Both the position numbers and the translations under genes were made by a program. DNA of 64,000 bases. It comes from Bacillota bacterium. Lineage in GTDB: Bacteria > Bacillota > Dethiobacteria > DTU022. The DNA is taken from the NCBI GenBank assembly GCA_029782095.1, contig JAKOVL010000117.1:1-64000 (forward strand). The letters run 5' to 3'. This document shows positions 44,383-54,304 of this stretch, in pieces. Within the stretch, counting starts at the first letter, position 1. Each line of letters begins with the position of its first letter. The notes beneath the pieces are model-generated. The model searched no databases, was not told where the DNA came from, and saw nothing but the letters and a program-made list of their open reading frames with translations.

Positions 44383-44418
44383 CAATCCCCCCCTCCCCCA
44401 CGAGGGGAGGGGGGATTG
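44383..44418. terminator. C/G-rich hairpin after the thiolase gene
   Basis: CAATCCCCCCCTCCCCC at 44383-44399 pairs with GGGGAGGGGGGATTG at 44404-44418 with one bulged C. It begins five bases after the thiolase stop. There is no T tract, so it may be an RNA-stabilising structure rather than a true terminator. A related C-rich sequence without the pairing arm precedes element C. Confidence 0.5.
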
Positions 44419-44422
44419 AACT

Positions 44423-45604
44423 TCAGCCCACCTTCACTACAACAGCTTCTCCCTGTGCTGCGCCGCTGCAGATGGTGGCCAGACCGTAGCCGCCGCCCCT
44501 TCGGCGCAGCTCGGCGATTAAAGTAATTAAAATGCGGGCCCCGCTGGCGCCAATGGGGTGTCCCAGCGCCACGGCTCCGCCGTTGACATTCACCTTCTGC
44601 TCAGGCCAGCCCCCGAGCTTCATTGAAGTGAGCGCTACGGCGGCAAAAGCCTCATTTACTTCAATGCAATCCATTTGCTGAACCGTCAAGCCCGCTTTGC
44701 CCAGGGCCGCCTCTGCGGCGTGGTAAGGCACCGTGGCTATGTACGGAGGCTCCAGGGAAGCATGTCCGTGGGCCACCAGGGCGGCCAGGGGCTCCAGACC
44801 CCATTCCCTCGCCCTCTCTTCAGAGGCCAGCACCAGGACCGCGGCACCGTCGCTGATGGCAGGAGCATTTCCGGCCGTGATTAATCCCTCCGGTTCAAAA
44901 GCAGGCGGCAGCGCGGCCAGCTTTTCATAGGAGGTGTCCCGGCGGGGCAGCTCGTCATGCTTAACTAATTGCGGTTCACCTTTCCGCTGCGGCACCGCCA
45001 CTGGGACTATTTCTTCTGCCAGTTTACCGCTGTCCATGGCCTCAATGGCCAGGCGATGGCTGCGCAGCGCCCAGCGGTCCATCTCCTCCCGGGTGATGCC
45101 GTGCTCCGCCGGGATTTTGCCGCCGTGCACACCCATGTGGACTTGATGAAAGGGGCACCACAGGCCGTCTTTGATCATTCCGTCCACCCAGGTTGCGTCG
45201 CCCATGCGCAGGCCGGTTCGGGCTCGCTCCAGCAGGTAGGGGGCAGCGCTCATATTTTCCATGCCGCCGGCAGCCACCACTGCGGCTTCACTGCTGCGGA
45301 TCATCATGTCGCCAAGGATCACCGCCCGCATCCCGGAGGCGCAGACTTTATTAATCGTGTCGGAGGGGACGGCGGCGGGCAGGCCCGCTTTGATCGTGGC
45401 CTGGCGGGAGGGAATCTGTCCGGCACCGGCCTGCAGCACCATGCCCATATACACGTAATCTACGGCCTCCGGGGCTGCGCGGGCCCGGCGCAGCGCTTCC
45501 CGCAATGCCAGGGCGCCCAGTTCCACCGCCGCCAGGCTTTTCAAGCTTCCCAGGTAGCGCCCGAACGGGGTGCGGGCAAAACCGACAACCACAGTGCGGC
45601 CCAT
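44423..45604 (-). CDS. Acetyl-CoA C-acetyltransferase (thiolase)
   Basis: This 393-residue thiolase has the nucleophilic C88 in INKVCASGMRAV. The NEAFA block follows, then the catalytic His in ALGHPIGASGAR and the second Cys, C379, in ICSGAAQGEA. The last motif usually reads C-G-G-G-x-G, so the glycines around C379 are unusual. It condenses or cleaves acetyl-CoA units. GGGGTGAG precedes the ATG. It follows the two CoA-transferase genes on the same strand after 84 bases. Confidence 0.93.
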   Translation of the reverse strand: MGRTVVVGFARTPFGRYLGSLKSLAAVELGALALREALRRARAAPEAVDYVYMGMVLQAGAGQIPSRQATIKAGLPAAVPSDTINKVCASGMRAVILGDMMIRSSEAAVVAAGGMENMSAAPYLLERARTGLRMGDATWVDGMIKDGLWCPFHQVHMGVHGGKIPAEHGITREEMDRWALRSHRLAIEAMDSGKLAEEIVPVAVPQRKGEPQLVKHDELPRRDTSYEKLAALPPAFEPEGLITAGNAPAISDGAAVLVLASEERAREWGLEPLAALVAHGHASLEPPYIATVPYHAAEAALGKAGLTVQQMDCIEVNEAFAAVALTSMKLGGWPEQKVNVNGGAVALGHPIGASGARILITLIAELRRRGGGYGLATICSGAAQGEAVVVKVG

Positions 45605-45688
45605 GATCTCACCCCTTAGCTTAATTCTAGCAATCTTTGCATAAATTCTTTATATAGCATGTATTTTCCTGCAATTTTCTGCGGCGAA

Positions 45689-46459
45689 TTAATTGCGCCC
45701 GATAATGTAGCGGTATGGGTCCACCTTCTCCCGCAGGATTTTGAGCTCATCTGCCGTGGGAGGCTCGCTGGGCAGGAGATCTGGCGACCAGAGCAGCTCA
45801 AACCCTGTATTCGCGATAATCTGCTCCCGGGTAACCCCGGGATGGATGCTTTCCACCTGCATGCGCTTGCTTTCTTCCTCAAAGCCGAGCACGCACAGAT
45901 CGGTAATCACCTTGTACGGGCCGCTGCCCGGGGGCAGCCCCGCCGCTTCCCGGGCCCCCTTGCCGGTCAGGTAGCCCGGAGTTGTAATAAAATCGATATT
46001 GTTGGTAAAACGACGCGCATCCTGCACCGTAATCATCATGGTCCGCCAGCAGAAAGAGGCCAGATCATTGGCGCCGCCGCTGCCCGGAAAACGGACTTTG
46101 GGCCGGTCGTAATCCTGGCCGATCATGGTCGAGTTGATATTGCCGTACATATCAATCTGTGCGCCGCCAAGAAAGGTATAATCAACCATGCCGCGCTGGC
46201 AGGTCTCCATCACCTCGGGCATGCTGCCGGCGGCCAGGGCGCGGTAAAAGGTGCGCGAATCGCCCACGGAAATGGGCATTGACGGCAGCACGGGGCCAAT
46301 CCCGCCCGCTTCAAACATGATCATCAGGTTGGGAGCGTAAAGGCTTTGCGCCAGCATGGCCGCGGCGCAGGGCGCGCCGGTGCCCACCACCACCAGGCTT
46401 TCGTCTTCCAGAAAGCGTGAAGCCAGGCAGATCATCAATTCCATGCGATTATAGTCCAT
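45689..46459 (-). CDS. CoA-transferase subunit B (glutaconate CoA-transferase/GctB-like)
   Basis: This 256-residue beta subunit belongs to the family I CoA-transferases. The likely catalytic Glu is in IMFEAGGIGPVLP near residue 50. GGAQIDMYGNINSTMIG and FPGSGGANDLASF are family landmarks. With subunit A it would move CoA between a dicarboxylate, oxoacid or short fatty acid and acetyl-CoA; glutaconate is only the type substrate. GGGGG precedes the ATG. Thiolase follows directly. Confidence 0.88.
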   Translation of the reverse strand: MDYNRMELMICLASRFLEDESLVVVGTGAPCAAAMLAQSLYAPNLMIMFEAGGIGPVLPSMPISVGDSRTFYRALAAGSMPEVMETCQRGMVDYTFLGGAQIDMYGNINSTMIGQDYDRPKVRFPGSGGANDLASFCWRTMMITVQDARRFTNNIDFITTPGYLTGKGAREAAGLPPGSGPYKVITDLCVLGFEEESKRMQVESIHPGVTREQIIANTGFELLWSPDLLPSEPPTADELKILREKVDPYRYIIGRN

Positions 46460-46502
46460 GGAGAAAATCCCCCTTCATGGTGTTTGCGGTCTTTGCCAAT
46501 TC

Positions 46503-47525
46503 TTATTTCTCCACCAGGTTTTCCTGCTGCATCAGGCTGGATAAGCGGGATAGGCCGCCCCTGAGATTCAGGTAACCCCAGAAATCTTCGACCCCGTAGA
46601 TATATTTTTGCAGGAATTGTTCAAGGCGGTCAGGATCCCCATCCGCCTGCAGCCACTCCTGCAGGTGCTCCTCATCGCTAAAGTAAAGGTAGGGCATATT
46701 GCCCGGATAAGAGCCAAAAGGAACTTCGATCACCGCGTCAACCAGGTAATAGGGGATCACGGTGCGCTCCGGCTCCCGGCGGATCTGCTCTTCCGGCACC
46801 AGTTTCTCCGTGGTAATAATCAACTTTTTCGCCGCCCGGGCCAGGTCATAGTCCGAGACCATGATCCCGTCGATCTGGCAATTGCCGTAAACATCGGCGC
46901 GGTGCACGTGAATAATGGCCACGTCAGGGTAGAGGGCGGGCAGGGCCAGGTATTTCTTGCCGGTAAAGGGACATTCCATCTCCACGGCGGCGCTGTATTT
47001 GACCGTGTCGGTGCCCAGCATGCAGCGCGCCGGGATAAATGACAGCCCCATGGCCGCCGCTTTGAAACGCCAGGCCAAGGCGGCGTTGGTCCATTCGGTA
47101 ATTTCCACTTCACCCTGCTCCACCGCCTGGCGGGCGCGCCGGGAAAGGCCCCGCGCCTCCAGGCCGATGATGTAGGCCACATCACAGCGGTCAATGCAGC
47201 CCCCTGCGGTCAGAATCTGAAAGTCATGGGTGGCGGTGTGCCCGGCCAGGCCCAGGTTCTTTTTGCCCTGGCGCACAATTTCGTGCAGCACCGCCGTGGG
47301 AATCCGGTTGGAGCCGAAGCCTCCCACGCCAAGGTAATCTCCGTCGTCAATAAGCCGCTTAACCGCCTCCGCCACGGTTGTGGTTTTATCCACTTTGCGG
47401 CGGGATTTGCGGCGAAAGTGCTCCCGCGCCGCGTCAGCATCAGGGTTGGTAAACAACCTGCGGCTGCCGGCCGGTTTGTAGACAACCGCTTTTTGCTCTT
47501 TCAAGGAGAAATCCTGTCCCGGCAA
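46503..47525 (-). CDS. CoA-transferase subunit A (glutaconate CoA-transferase/GctA-like)
   Basis: This 340-residue alpha subunit has the CoA-loop DDGDYLGVGGFGSNRIPTA (about 60-78), GLAGHTATHDFQILTAGG and YPDVAIIHVHRADVYGN. The TTG at 47525 is chosen because AGGAGGT lies ten bases upstream. A longer frame from 47681 would overlap purD and lacks a ribosome site. An N-terminal piece of about 55 residues before the CoA-loop is longer than in GctA. A gap of 67 bases separates it from purD. Confidence 0.85.
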   Translation of the reverse strand: MPGQDFSLKEQKAVVYKPAGSRRLFTNPDADAAREHFRRKSRRKVDKTTTVAEAVKRLIDDGDYLGVGGFGSNRIPTAVLHEIVRQGKKNLGLAGHTATHDFQILTAGGCIDRCDVAYIIGLEARGLSRRARQAVEQGEVEITEWTNAALAWRFKAAAMGLSFIPARCMLGTDTVKYSAAVEMECPFTGKKYLALPALYPDVAIIHVHRADVYGNCQIDGIMVSDYDLARAAKKLIITTEKLVPEEQIRREPERTVIPYYLVDAVIEVPFGSYPGNMPYLYFSDEEHLQEWLQADGDPDRLEQFLQKYIYGVEDFWGYLNLRGGLSRLSSLMQQENLVEK

Positions 47526-47592
47526 AGTTGCTATTACCTCCTGTTGTTTTTTATCAATCAATAAGGCCGTCGGCCTGATCGGCTCCAAAAAG

Positions 47593-48879
47593 CTACTCCG
47601 GCCGCTTAAGGGCGCGCCGGGCAATGTCGCCACGGTAGTAACAGCCCTGGTATTTAATTTTATGCACAGCCCGGTAAACACTTTCCACTGCCGCGGACAA
47701 ATCGCCGGCCCAGGCCGTTAAGCCGAGAACCCGTCCTCCGGCAGTAACTATATCGCCGTGGCGGAAAGCGGTCCCTGCATGAAAAAGAACCATTTTATCC
47801 TCCAAACTGCGGTTAAAATAATCCAGCCCTTCGATGCGGCAGCCTGTTTCGTAGTCGCCCGGGTAGCCGGCTGAAGCGAGAACCACGCAAACAGCTGCAT
47901 CATCGCTCCACTCCACCTTTACGCCAGCCAGGTCGCCGGCGGCAGCCGCCATAAGCACCGGCAAAAGATCTGACTGCAGCAGCGGCAAGATCGCCTGGGT
48001 TTCAGGGTCGCCAAAGCGGGCGTTGAACTCCAGCACTTTAAACGAACCACCTTCTACCATCAGGCCGGCATAGATGACACCGCGATAATCGATGCCCAGG
48101 TCGGAGAAGCCTCTCAACAAAGGCCGGAACACTTTTTGCTCCACCTGCCGGGCCAGATCGGGGGTATAGACGGGAGCCGGTGCATAAGCGCCCATACCGC
48201 CGGTATTGGGGCCCGTGTCCCCCTCGCCGATGGCCTTGTGATCCTGGGCTGACGGGAGCATGAGAAGCTCTTTTCCATCGGTGATGGCCAGCACCGACAC
48301 TTCTTCACCGTTCAGGTACTCTTCCAGGATCACTCTCTCGCCGGAGGCGCCGAACTTTTTTTTGATCATGAGCTCTTCAAGAGCCCCTGCAGCCTCGGCG
48401 GCGGTGCGGGCCACGGTAACCCCTTTTCCGGCCGCCAGGCCGTCGGCTTTAACCACAACGGGTTTGTCGCCCAGGTTCTCCAGGTAGCTTCTCGCGCTGT
48501 CATAGCTGTCAAATACAGCAAAATCTGCCGTCGGTATTTTCAAGCGCCGCATCAGCTCTTTGGCCCAGATTTTGCTGCCTTCAAGGCGGGCTCCATCCCG
48601 CCCCGGCCCAAACACGGCCAGGCCGGCGGCCCGCAGTTCGTCGCCGAGGCCGGCGGCCAGGGGCGCTTCCGGCCCCACCACCACCAGATCGATCTTATGG
48701 GCAACAGCCCATTCGGTTAAAGCGGCAACATCATCTGCTTTGATCTCCAGGCATTCCGCCAGGGAAGCAATCCCCGCATTTCCGGGAGCACAATAAAGTT
48801 CGCTCAGCAAAGGACTTTGCGACAGCTTCCAGGCCAGGGCATGCTCACGTCCGCCTCCCCCGACGATTAAAACCCTCAT
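47593..48879 (-). CDS. purD: Phosphoribosylamine-glycine ligase
   Basis: The second step of purine synthesis: it joins glycine to phosphoribosylamine with ATP. The 428 residues show the N-terminal VLIVGGGGREHALAWKL, the ATP-grasp region KADGLAAGKGVTVA and LEFNARFGDPETQAILP near residue 285. AAGGAGG precedes the ATG. It is the last purine gene in the purM-purN-purH-purD series. Confidence 0.98.
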   Translation of the reverse strand: MRVLIVGGGGREHALAWKLSQSPLLSELYCAPGNAGIASLAECLEIKADDVAALTEWAVAHKIDLVVVGPEAPLAAGLGDELRAAGLAVFGPGRDGARLEGSKIWAKELMRRLKIPTADFAVFDSYDSARSYLENLGDKPVVVKADGLAAGKGVTVARTAAEAAGALEELMIKKKFGASGERVILEEYLNGEEVSVLAITDGKELLMLPSAQDHKAIGEGDTGPNTGGMGAYAPAPVYTPDLARQVEQKVFRPLLRGFSDLGIDYRGVIYAGLMVEGGSFKVLEFNARFGDPETQAILPLLQSDLLPVLMAAAAGDLAGVKVEWSDDAAVCVVLASAGYPGDYETGCRIEGLDYFNRSLEDKMVLFHAGTAFRHGDIVTAGGRVLGLTAWAGDLSAAVESVYRAVHKIKYQGCYYRGDIARRALKRPE

Positions 48880-48902
48880 CCGTATTCCTCCTTCACCCAG
48901 GC

Positions 48903-50450
48903 TCAGTGCTTAAAATGACGGCGTCCGGTGAAAATCATGGCCAGTCCAAGGCGATCGCAGGCGGCTATGGAGTCTTTATCTTTGAGAGAGCCGCCGGGCT
49001 GTATGATCGCCGTGATTCCTGCCGCCGCCGCTTCTTCCACAGTATCGGCGAAAGGAAAAAATGCGTCCGACGCCAGAACTGCACCCCTGGCGCGCTCCCC
49101 GGCCTGCGCCAGGGCAATGCGGGCGGCGGCGATGCGGCTCATCTGGCCGGCCCCCACGCCCAGGGTCTGCCCGTCGCCGGAGACAACAATGGCATTTGAT
49201 TTAACGTGTTTCACAACTTTCCAGGCAAAAACCAGCCGTTTCAGTTCTTGCTCGGTCGGTTTCCTTTTCGTCACCACTTTGAAAGAGGATGCATCGAGAG
49301 GTTCCCGGTCCACGGTCTGCACCAACACGCCCCCGGATACCTTTTTCAGCTCGAGGGGATCCGAGTCCCTGGTTAAAGGATCCAGTTTCAACAGCCGCAG
49401 GTCTTTTTTACGCTTCAGTATTGCCAGGGCTTCCGGGGTGAAAGCCGGGGCGGCAGCCACTTCGAGGAATATTTTAACCATCTCTGCGGCGGTCTCCTGG
49501 TCCACCGGTTGGTTAAAAGCAAGAACACCTCCGAAAATGGACACAGGATCAGCATCATGGGCCAGCCGGTAAGCTTCTGCCAGCGCGGAAGCTGTGCCAA
49601 CCCCACAGGGATTGGTGTGCTTGACCGCCACCGCGGCGGGTTCGCTAAATTCTGATACCAGCTCCCAGGCTGCGTTTACATCATTAAGATTGTTGAAAGA
49701 CAGCTCTTTCCCCTGGAGCAGCTCTGCCGCTGCCAGGCCCTGCCGCGGCAGCGTGGAGGCGTAAAAGGCGGCCTCCTGCTGCGGGTTTTCACCGTAGCGC
49801 AAATCCTGCACTTTGGTCAGCGGAAGGGTCAGGGTATGGGGAAAGGTGCCGCCCTGCCATCCGGGCAAACCGGACAGGTAGGCAGCAATGAGAGCGTCGT
49901 ACTGGGCCGTATGGGCAAAGGCTTCAACAGCCAGCTGAAAGCGTGTTTCAGCGCTGACGCTTCCATTGGCTTTAATTTCCGCCATAAGCTGCGGGTAGCG
50001 CTCCGGGTTGACCACCACGGCTACACGGGAATGATTTTTAGCCGCCGCACGGATCATGGCCGGCCCGCCGATATCAATATTTTCAATTGCTTCCTCCAGC
50101 GTAGCTCCCGGGCGGGATACGGTCTGCGCAAAAGGGTAGAGATTAACCACCACCAGGTCAACCGGCATAATGCCCTGCAGCTCCATCTGGCGGCGGTGCG
50201 TTTCCAGGTCAGTCCGGCCAAGTATGGCGCCGTGAATGCGGGGATGGAGAGTTTTGACCCTGCCGTCAAGGATTTCCGGATAACCGGTCACCTCTTCCAC
50301 CGCCGTAACCGTTATTCCCGCCTCGCGCAGGGCGCGGGCGGTGCCCCCGGTAGAGATAACCTGCCAGCCCAGCTGCTGCAGCTCCCGGGCCAGCTCAACT
50401 ACACCTTTTTTATTCGATACACTGATTAAAGCGCGTTTAATTTCAGTCAA
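48903..50450 (-). CDS. purH: Bifunctional AICAR transformylase/IMP cyclohydrolase
   Basis: It performs the last two steps to IMP. The N-terminal cyclohydrolase domain (about 1-150) begins [18 protein letters not shown] and has [14 protein letters not shown]. The C-terminal formyltransferase part carries the KHTNPCG motif ([13 protein letters not shown]) and ends GRRHFKH. The start TTG at 50450 has GGAAGGAG eight bases upstream and overlaps the purN stop by eight bases. The resulting 515 residues equal the usual length. Confidence 0.97.
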   Translation of the reverse strand: MTEIKRALISVSNKKGVVELARELQQLGWQVISTGGTARALREAGITVTAVEEVTGYPEILDGRVKTLHPRIHGAILGRTDLETHRRQMELQGIMPVDLVVVNLYPFAQTVSRPGATLEEAIENIDIGGPAMIRAAAKNHSRVAVVVNPERYPQLMAEIKANGSVSAETRFQLAVEAFAHTAQYDALIAAYLSGLPGWQGGTFPHTLTLPLTKVQDLRYGENPQQEAAFYASTLPRQGLAAAELLQGKELSFNNLNDVNAAWELVSEFSEPAAVAVKHTNPCGVGTASALAEAYRLAHDADPVSIFGGVLAFNQPVDQETAAEMVKIFLEVAAAPAFTPEALAILKRKKDLRLLKLDPLTRDSDPLELKKVSGGVLVQTVDREPLDASSFKVVTKRKPTEQELKRLVFAWKVVKHVKSNAIVVSGDGQTLGVGAGQMSRIAAARIALAQAGERARGAVLASDAFFPFADTVEEAAAAGITAIIQPGGSLKDKDSIAACDRLGLAMIFTGRRHFKH

Positions 50451-51048
50451 TGATCCGGCATCTCCTTCCCTCCACAATAATTTTCCCCCGGCAGTACAGG
50501 TCCACCGCCCGGGGGTAAATCCGGTATTCAGCGGCATGAATTCTCTGGTGCAGCGTTTCTACAGTATCCTCCTGTATTACCGGCACCGCTTCCTGCAAGA
50601 TCACCGGCCCGCTATCCAGGCCTTCGTCCACAAAATGCACAGTGCAGCCCGTTACCTTCACCCCGTGAGCCAGCGCCTGCTTCACCCCGTCTTTGCCGGG
50701 GAAAGCAGGCAGCAAGGAGGGGTGAATATTCATGATGCGGTGCGGAAAGGCCTCGATCAGCACCGGGGAAAGCAGGCGCATAAATCCGGCTAAAATGACC
50801 AGCTCCACAGCGGCAGCGTTAAGCTCCTGCAGCAGCGCCCTGTCGTAGGCGGCCCGGTCGGGGTATAGAGACGGATCGATCCACAGGCTTTTAATGCCGC
50901 GGGCGCGGGCCCGCTGCAGCGCCGGGGCTTCAGCACGATCGCTTAAGACCAGGACTACCTGCCCTGCCACCTGTCCCCGCTCGATGGCGTTTAAGATTGC
51001 TTCCATATTTGTGCCCTGGCCTGAAGCCAGTATGGCCAGCCTCTTCAA
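50443..51048 (-). CDS. purN: Phosphoribosylglycinamide formyltransferase (10-formyl-THF-dependent)
   Basis: It transfers a formyl group to GAR. The 201 residues contain [16 protein letters not shown] at the N-terminus, the catalytic [13 protein letters not shown] with Asn and His, and [18 protein letters not shown] with the catalytic Asp. The TTG at 51048 follows GGAGGAGGTG by six bases; an ATG eight codons earlier includes that site in the coding region. It overlaps purH and follows purM by 149 bases. Confidence 0.97.
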   Translation of the reverse strand: MKRLAILASGQGTNMEAILNAIERGQVAGQVVLVLSDRAEAPALQRARARGIKSLWIDPSLYPDRAAYDRALLQELNAAAVELVILAGFMRLLSPVLIEAFPHRIMNIHPSLLPAFPGKDGVKQALAHGVKVTGCTVHFVDEGLDSGPVILQEAVPVIQEDTVETLHQRIHAAEYRIYPRAVDLYCRGKIIVEGRRCRIID

Positions 51049-51197
51049 TGGCTGCACCTCCTCCGGTAACATTTTTCCAGGCCGGTTATTCCCTTTGGCT
51101 CAGCCCTCCGGGCAGCGCCCCAAAAAGCTTGCTTGTCATGGGGTGCAGCTAAACCGCAGCCAACCCCTTTAATCAATTGATGCAGCGCCGTGCAAGG

Positions 51198-52253
51198 TTA
51201 ATACTCTGGGGCCGGGCCGTGGACGAGCCGGTAAGGGGTGTCGCCGGCTGCAATCTCTCCGATAATCCAGGCTGGAAAACTCTCTTTCTTCAGGTCGGCC
51301 AGCACCGCCTCGGCCTGCTCCGGGGGGACGATCAGCACTAAGCCGATGCCCATATTGAAGGTCCGGTACATTTCCTCCACTTGAACCGGGCCCAGCTCCT
51401 GGATCAGTTTAAAGACAGGCGGCACAGGCCAGGAGCTCTCCCTGATGACCGCCTGTCGGCCCCGGGGTATAGTGCGGGGCAGGTTTCCCGGCAGTCCTCC
51501 CCCCGTTATATGGGCTGCGCCCTTTACCGCATATTTTTTCATTAACGGCAGCACCGCCCGGACATAAATTCTGGTGGGTTTAAGCAGCTCGTCCACCAGG
51601 GGTACTTCAAGTCCCGGCGGCACTTTTTCCAGGGCCAGGCCGGCCCGCTCCAGGAGCACCTTTCGGGCCAGGGAAAAGCCGTTGCTGTGCAGGCCGGCGG
51701 AGGCCAGCCCGATGATCGTATCTCCGGGAACGATTTTCGATCCGTCGATGATCTGGTCGCGCTCAACCACGCCTACGGCAAATCCGGCCAGGTCGTATTC
51801 CCCCGGAGGATAGAAACCGGGCATTTCAGCCATTTCTCCTCCCAAAAGGGCGCAGCCCGCCTGGCGGCAGCCCTCTGCCACACCGGCCACAACCCTTTCA
51901 ACCTGTTCCGGATCCAGTTTGCCCACGGCCAGGTAATCCAAAAAAAAGAGGGGCTCGGCCCCCTGTACGAGGATGTCGTTAACACACATGGCAACGCAGT
52001 CTACGCCTACAGTGTCATGACGGCCTGCGGCAAAGGCAAGTTTCAACTTGGTGCCGACGCCGTCGCACCCGGCCACCAGAACCGGTTCACGATAGCGGGT
52101 CGCATTCAGGGCAAACAGCCCGGCAAAACCGCCCAGCCCCTGCAAAACTTCCGGCCTGGCGGTGGAGCGGGCCAGGTCCTTGATTCGTTCAACCGCCGCT
52201 TCTCCTGCTTCGATATTGACCCCTGCCTGGCGGTAATCGATCTGCCGGTTCAT
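51198..52253 (-). CDS. purM: Phosphoribosylformylglycinamidine cyclo-ligase
   Basis: It closes the imidazole ring to form AIR, using ATP. The 351 residues carry [20 protein letters not shown], the glycine-rich ATP-binding [30 protein letters not shown] and the C-terminal [20 protein letters not shown] precedes the ATG. A consensus promoter lies 86 bases upstream, so purM-purN-purH-purD form their own transcription unit. Confidence 0.98.
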   Translation of the reverse strand: MNRQIDYRQAGVNIEAGEAAVERIKDLARSTARPEVLQGLGGFAGLFALNATRYREPVLVAGCDGVGTKLKLAFAAGRHDTVGVDCVAMCVNDILVQGAEPLFFLDYLAVGKLDPEQVERVVAGVAEGCRQAGCALLGGEMAEMPGFYPPGEYDLAGFAVGVVERDQIIDGSKIVPGDTIIGLASAGLHSNGFSLARKVLLERAGLALEKVPPGLEVPLVDELLKPTRIYVRAVLPLMKKYAVKGAAHITGGGLPGNLPRTIPRGRQAVIRESSWPVPPVFKLIQELGPVQVEEMYRTFNMGIGLVLIVPPEQAEAVLADLKKESFPAWIIGEIAAGDTPYRLVHGPAPEY

Positions 52254-52338
52254 GGCTTGATGCCTCCCATTAATAGCATATGGTCGCCCCTTTCACCTAC
52301 ATATTCCACTGGCAAAAGAAGATATCCTTTCGCAGTCC

Positions 52339-52367
52339 AGTATAATTTTGCATAACAACCTTGTCAA
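52339..52367 (-). promoter_or_regulatory. Sigma-A promoter for purM-purN-purH-purD
   Basis: On the minus strand TTGACA and TATACT are separated by 17 bases, an almost perfect promoter. The leader to purM is about 80 bases and shows no purine riboswitch. Confidence 0.85.
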
Positions 52368-52395
52368 TTCACCTGGGCAGCTCTCCTTGCCGCCC

Positions 52396-52425
52396 TTGAC
52401 CGGAACTGCGGCAAAGGGGTACAAT
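52396..52425 (+). promoter_or_regulatory. Sigma-A promoter for the ABC transporter genes
   Basis: TTGACC and TACAAT are separated by 18 bases, with the ATG about 48 bases downstream. It is divergent from the purM promoter, 28 bases away. Confidence 0.7.
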
Positions 52426-52473
52426 AGCCCGGGAGGATAAAATATCCATATGGAAATGAGGTGCTCCGCAACG

Positions 52474-53391
52474 ATGCCCGAAGCAATAACCCTGGTGGAT
52501 CTGACCAAGTATTACGGCAAAAACCGGGGTGTTGAAAATTTGAACTTCGCGGTTGAAGAAGGCGAAATCTTTGGCTTCATCGGCCCCAACGGCGCCGGAA
52601 AGACCACGACCATCCGCTCCCTGATGGGATTGATCCGCCCCACTGCCGGCGAAGCGCGCATTTTCGGCCGCACGGTTCCTCCCGGCGGCGGTCCCCTTTA
52701 TCACCAGGTGGGCTACCTGCCCGCCGAAGTCAGCTACTATCCCGAAATGACCGGGCAGGAACTGATTAACTACGCCGCCGGCTTCTACCCCCGAGTGGAT
52801 CGCCGCTGGATCCGGGAGCTTGTGGAATTGCTGCAGTTCGACCCCTCGCGCCGCATTAGAACCTACTCCACCGGGAACCGCAAGAAGCTGGGGATCATTC
52901 AGGCGATGCTGCACCGCCCCCGCCTGGTGGTGCTGGATGAGCCCACCAGCGGCCTGGATCCGCTGATGAGACAGAGGTTCTTTAACCTGCTGCAAGAGCT
53001 GAATGTCCTCGGTATGACCATTTTTTTCTCCACCCATGTGCTGGAAGAAATCGAGCGCATCTGCCACCGGGTGGGCGTGATTAAAGAAGGACGGCTGATT
53101 CACCTGTCGCCCCTGGAGGAGCTTCCCGGCCGCCGGATGAAGTTAATTACCCTGGAAGTGTCCGGCGGCGGCCCGCCGCGGGGACTCCCGGAGTCATGGG
53201 GCCAGCCCGTGCCGGTGGAAGGCCGGCCGGGGCGCTACCGGATGGCTGTCCAGGCTCCGCCGGGCGAAATCGTCAGGGAGATGGCAAAGCTTGACCTGGA
53301 ATATGTTCAAATTAGCGATCCCAGCATCGAAGAGCTGTTTTTAGCCATGTACGATGCACCGGAGAAAGGGGAGGCTGCAAATGTCCGTTAA
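52474..53391 (+). CDS. ABC transporter ATP-binding protein
   Basis: This 305-residue ATPase has Walker A FGFIGPNGAGKTTTIRSL (about 36-53), Walker B LVVLDEPTSGLDPL and the H-loop FFSTHVLEE. The signature, normally LSGGQ, reads YSTGNRKKLG, as in several Bacillus-type export ATPases. It probably powers the ABC-2 permease encoded next. Substrate may be a drug, lipid or peptide (unknown). The ATG at 52474 follows GAGGTG; an upstream ATG at 52450 is also possible. The gene overlaps the permease gene by 11 bases. Confidence 0.92.
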   Translation: MPEAITLVDLTKYYGKNRGVENLNFAVEEGEIFGFIGPNGAGKTTTIRSLMGLIRPTAGEARIFGRTVPPGGGPLYHQVGYLPAEVSYYPEMTGQELINYAAGFYPRVDRRWIRELVELLQFDPSRRIRTYSTGNRKKLGIIQAMLHRPRLVVLDEPTSGLDPLMRQRFFNLLQELNVLGMTIFFSTHVLEEIERICHRVGVIKEGRLIHLSPLEELPGRRMKLITLEVSGGGPPRGLPESWGQPVPVEGRPGRYRMAVQAPPGEIVREMAKLDLEYVQISDPSIEELFLAMYDAPEKGEAANVR

Positions 53392-54178
53392 TGTCTTTCG
53401 CCAGGAGCTCCGCCTAAACCGGCGCGGTTTTCTGATCTGGGCGGCCATCATCATCCTAGTGCTGGTGGTTTACCTTCCCTTTTTCCCGTTTATGGGGAAG
53501 AGCGGCTACAGCGAACTGCTGGAAGGGTTCCCCGACTCGCTCAAGGAAGCCTTCAATATGCGCAACATCGTTTTTGAAGAGATCAACTACTATTATGCCG
53601 TGCTGGTGCTGCAGTACCTGCTCCTTCTGGCCGCAATCTACGCGGCCATGCTGGCCGGGCGCCTGGTTGCCCGGGAAGCGGACCTGAATACCGCGGACTT
53701 CCTCTTTACCCGCCCGGTCACCCGCAGCCGCATCATGGCCGCCAAGGTCGGTGCCTTCCTGGTGTTCATGGTGCTGCTGTGGGCGCTCCTTTACATCGCG
53801 GCGGTAATTACCGCCGCGGCAACAGAACCTGGAAGCTTTCACAGCACCCGGCAGCTGTGGGTGCACCTGGCCGGGCTGCTGGCCACCCTGGCTGCAGGAG
53901 GCATCGCCTTCGCCGCAGCTCCCCTGCTCAACCAGGTCTCAGCCGCCACCACGCTGGGGGTGGGCCTCGGTTTCGGCTTCTTCCTGGTGGATGCTCTCAG
54001 CAAAACAACGGAGAAGCTGCATTTCTTGAAATACTTCACGGTCTACTATTATGCCGGATTTGAAGATGCCGCGGCAGGCAAACCTTTTTACACGGGAATG
54101 CTGTTATTACTGGTTGTTTTTCTGCTGGGTACAGCCCTGGGCTTCCTGTTGCTGCACCGCAAGGAGTATACCGGGTAA
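53381..54178 (+). CDS. ABC-2 type permease
   Basis: This 265-residue membrane protein has about six helices: residues 17-37, then a soluble loop, then 70-95, 115-140, 155-180, 185-205 and 240-260. The loop after helix 1 contains SGYSELLEGFPDSLKEAFN, common in ABC-2 exporters of the YhaP/NatB kind. AAAGGGGAGG before the ATG at 53381 decides the start. It forms a pair with the preceding ATPase. The fact that it lies between purine genes does not suggest a purine substrate by itself. Confidence 0.88.
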   Translation: MSVNVFRQELRLNRRGFLIWAAIIILVLVVYLPFFPFMGKSGYSELLEGFPDSLKEAFNMRNIVFEEINYYYAVLVLQYLLLLAAIYAAMLAGRLVAREADLNTADFLFTRPVTRSRIMAAKVGAFLVFMVLLWALLYIAAVITAAATEPGSFHSTRQLWVHLAGLLATLAAGGIAFAAAPLLNQVSAATTLGVGLGFGFFLVDALSKTTEKLHFLKYFTVYYYAGFEDAAAGKPFYTGMLLLLVVFLLGTALGFLLLHRKEYTG

Positions 54179-54304
54179 GAAATATTCTCACCGGGGATTA
54201 ATCAGACAATTCTTCGATGCCGCAACCGCTTGATTTTCTGCAATGGATAAAGAAATGGCATCAGCCGCTATAAAACAACTATAACTGGAGAAGAGGTACC
54301 GATC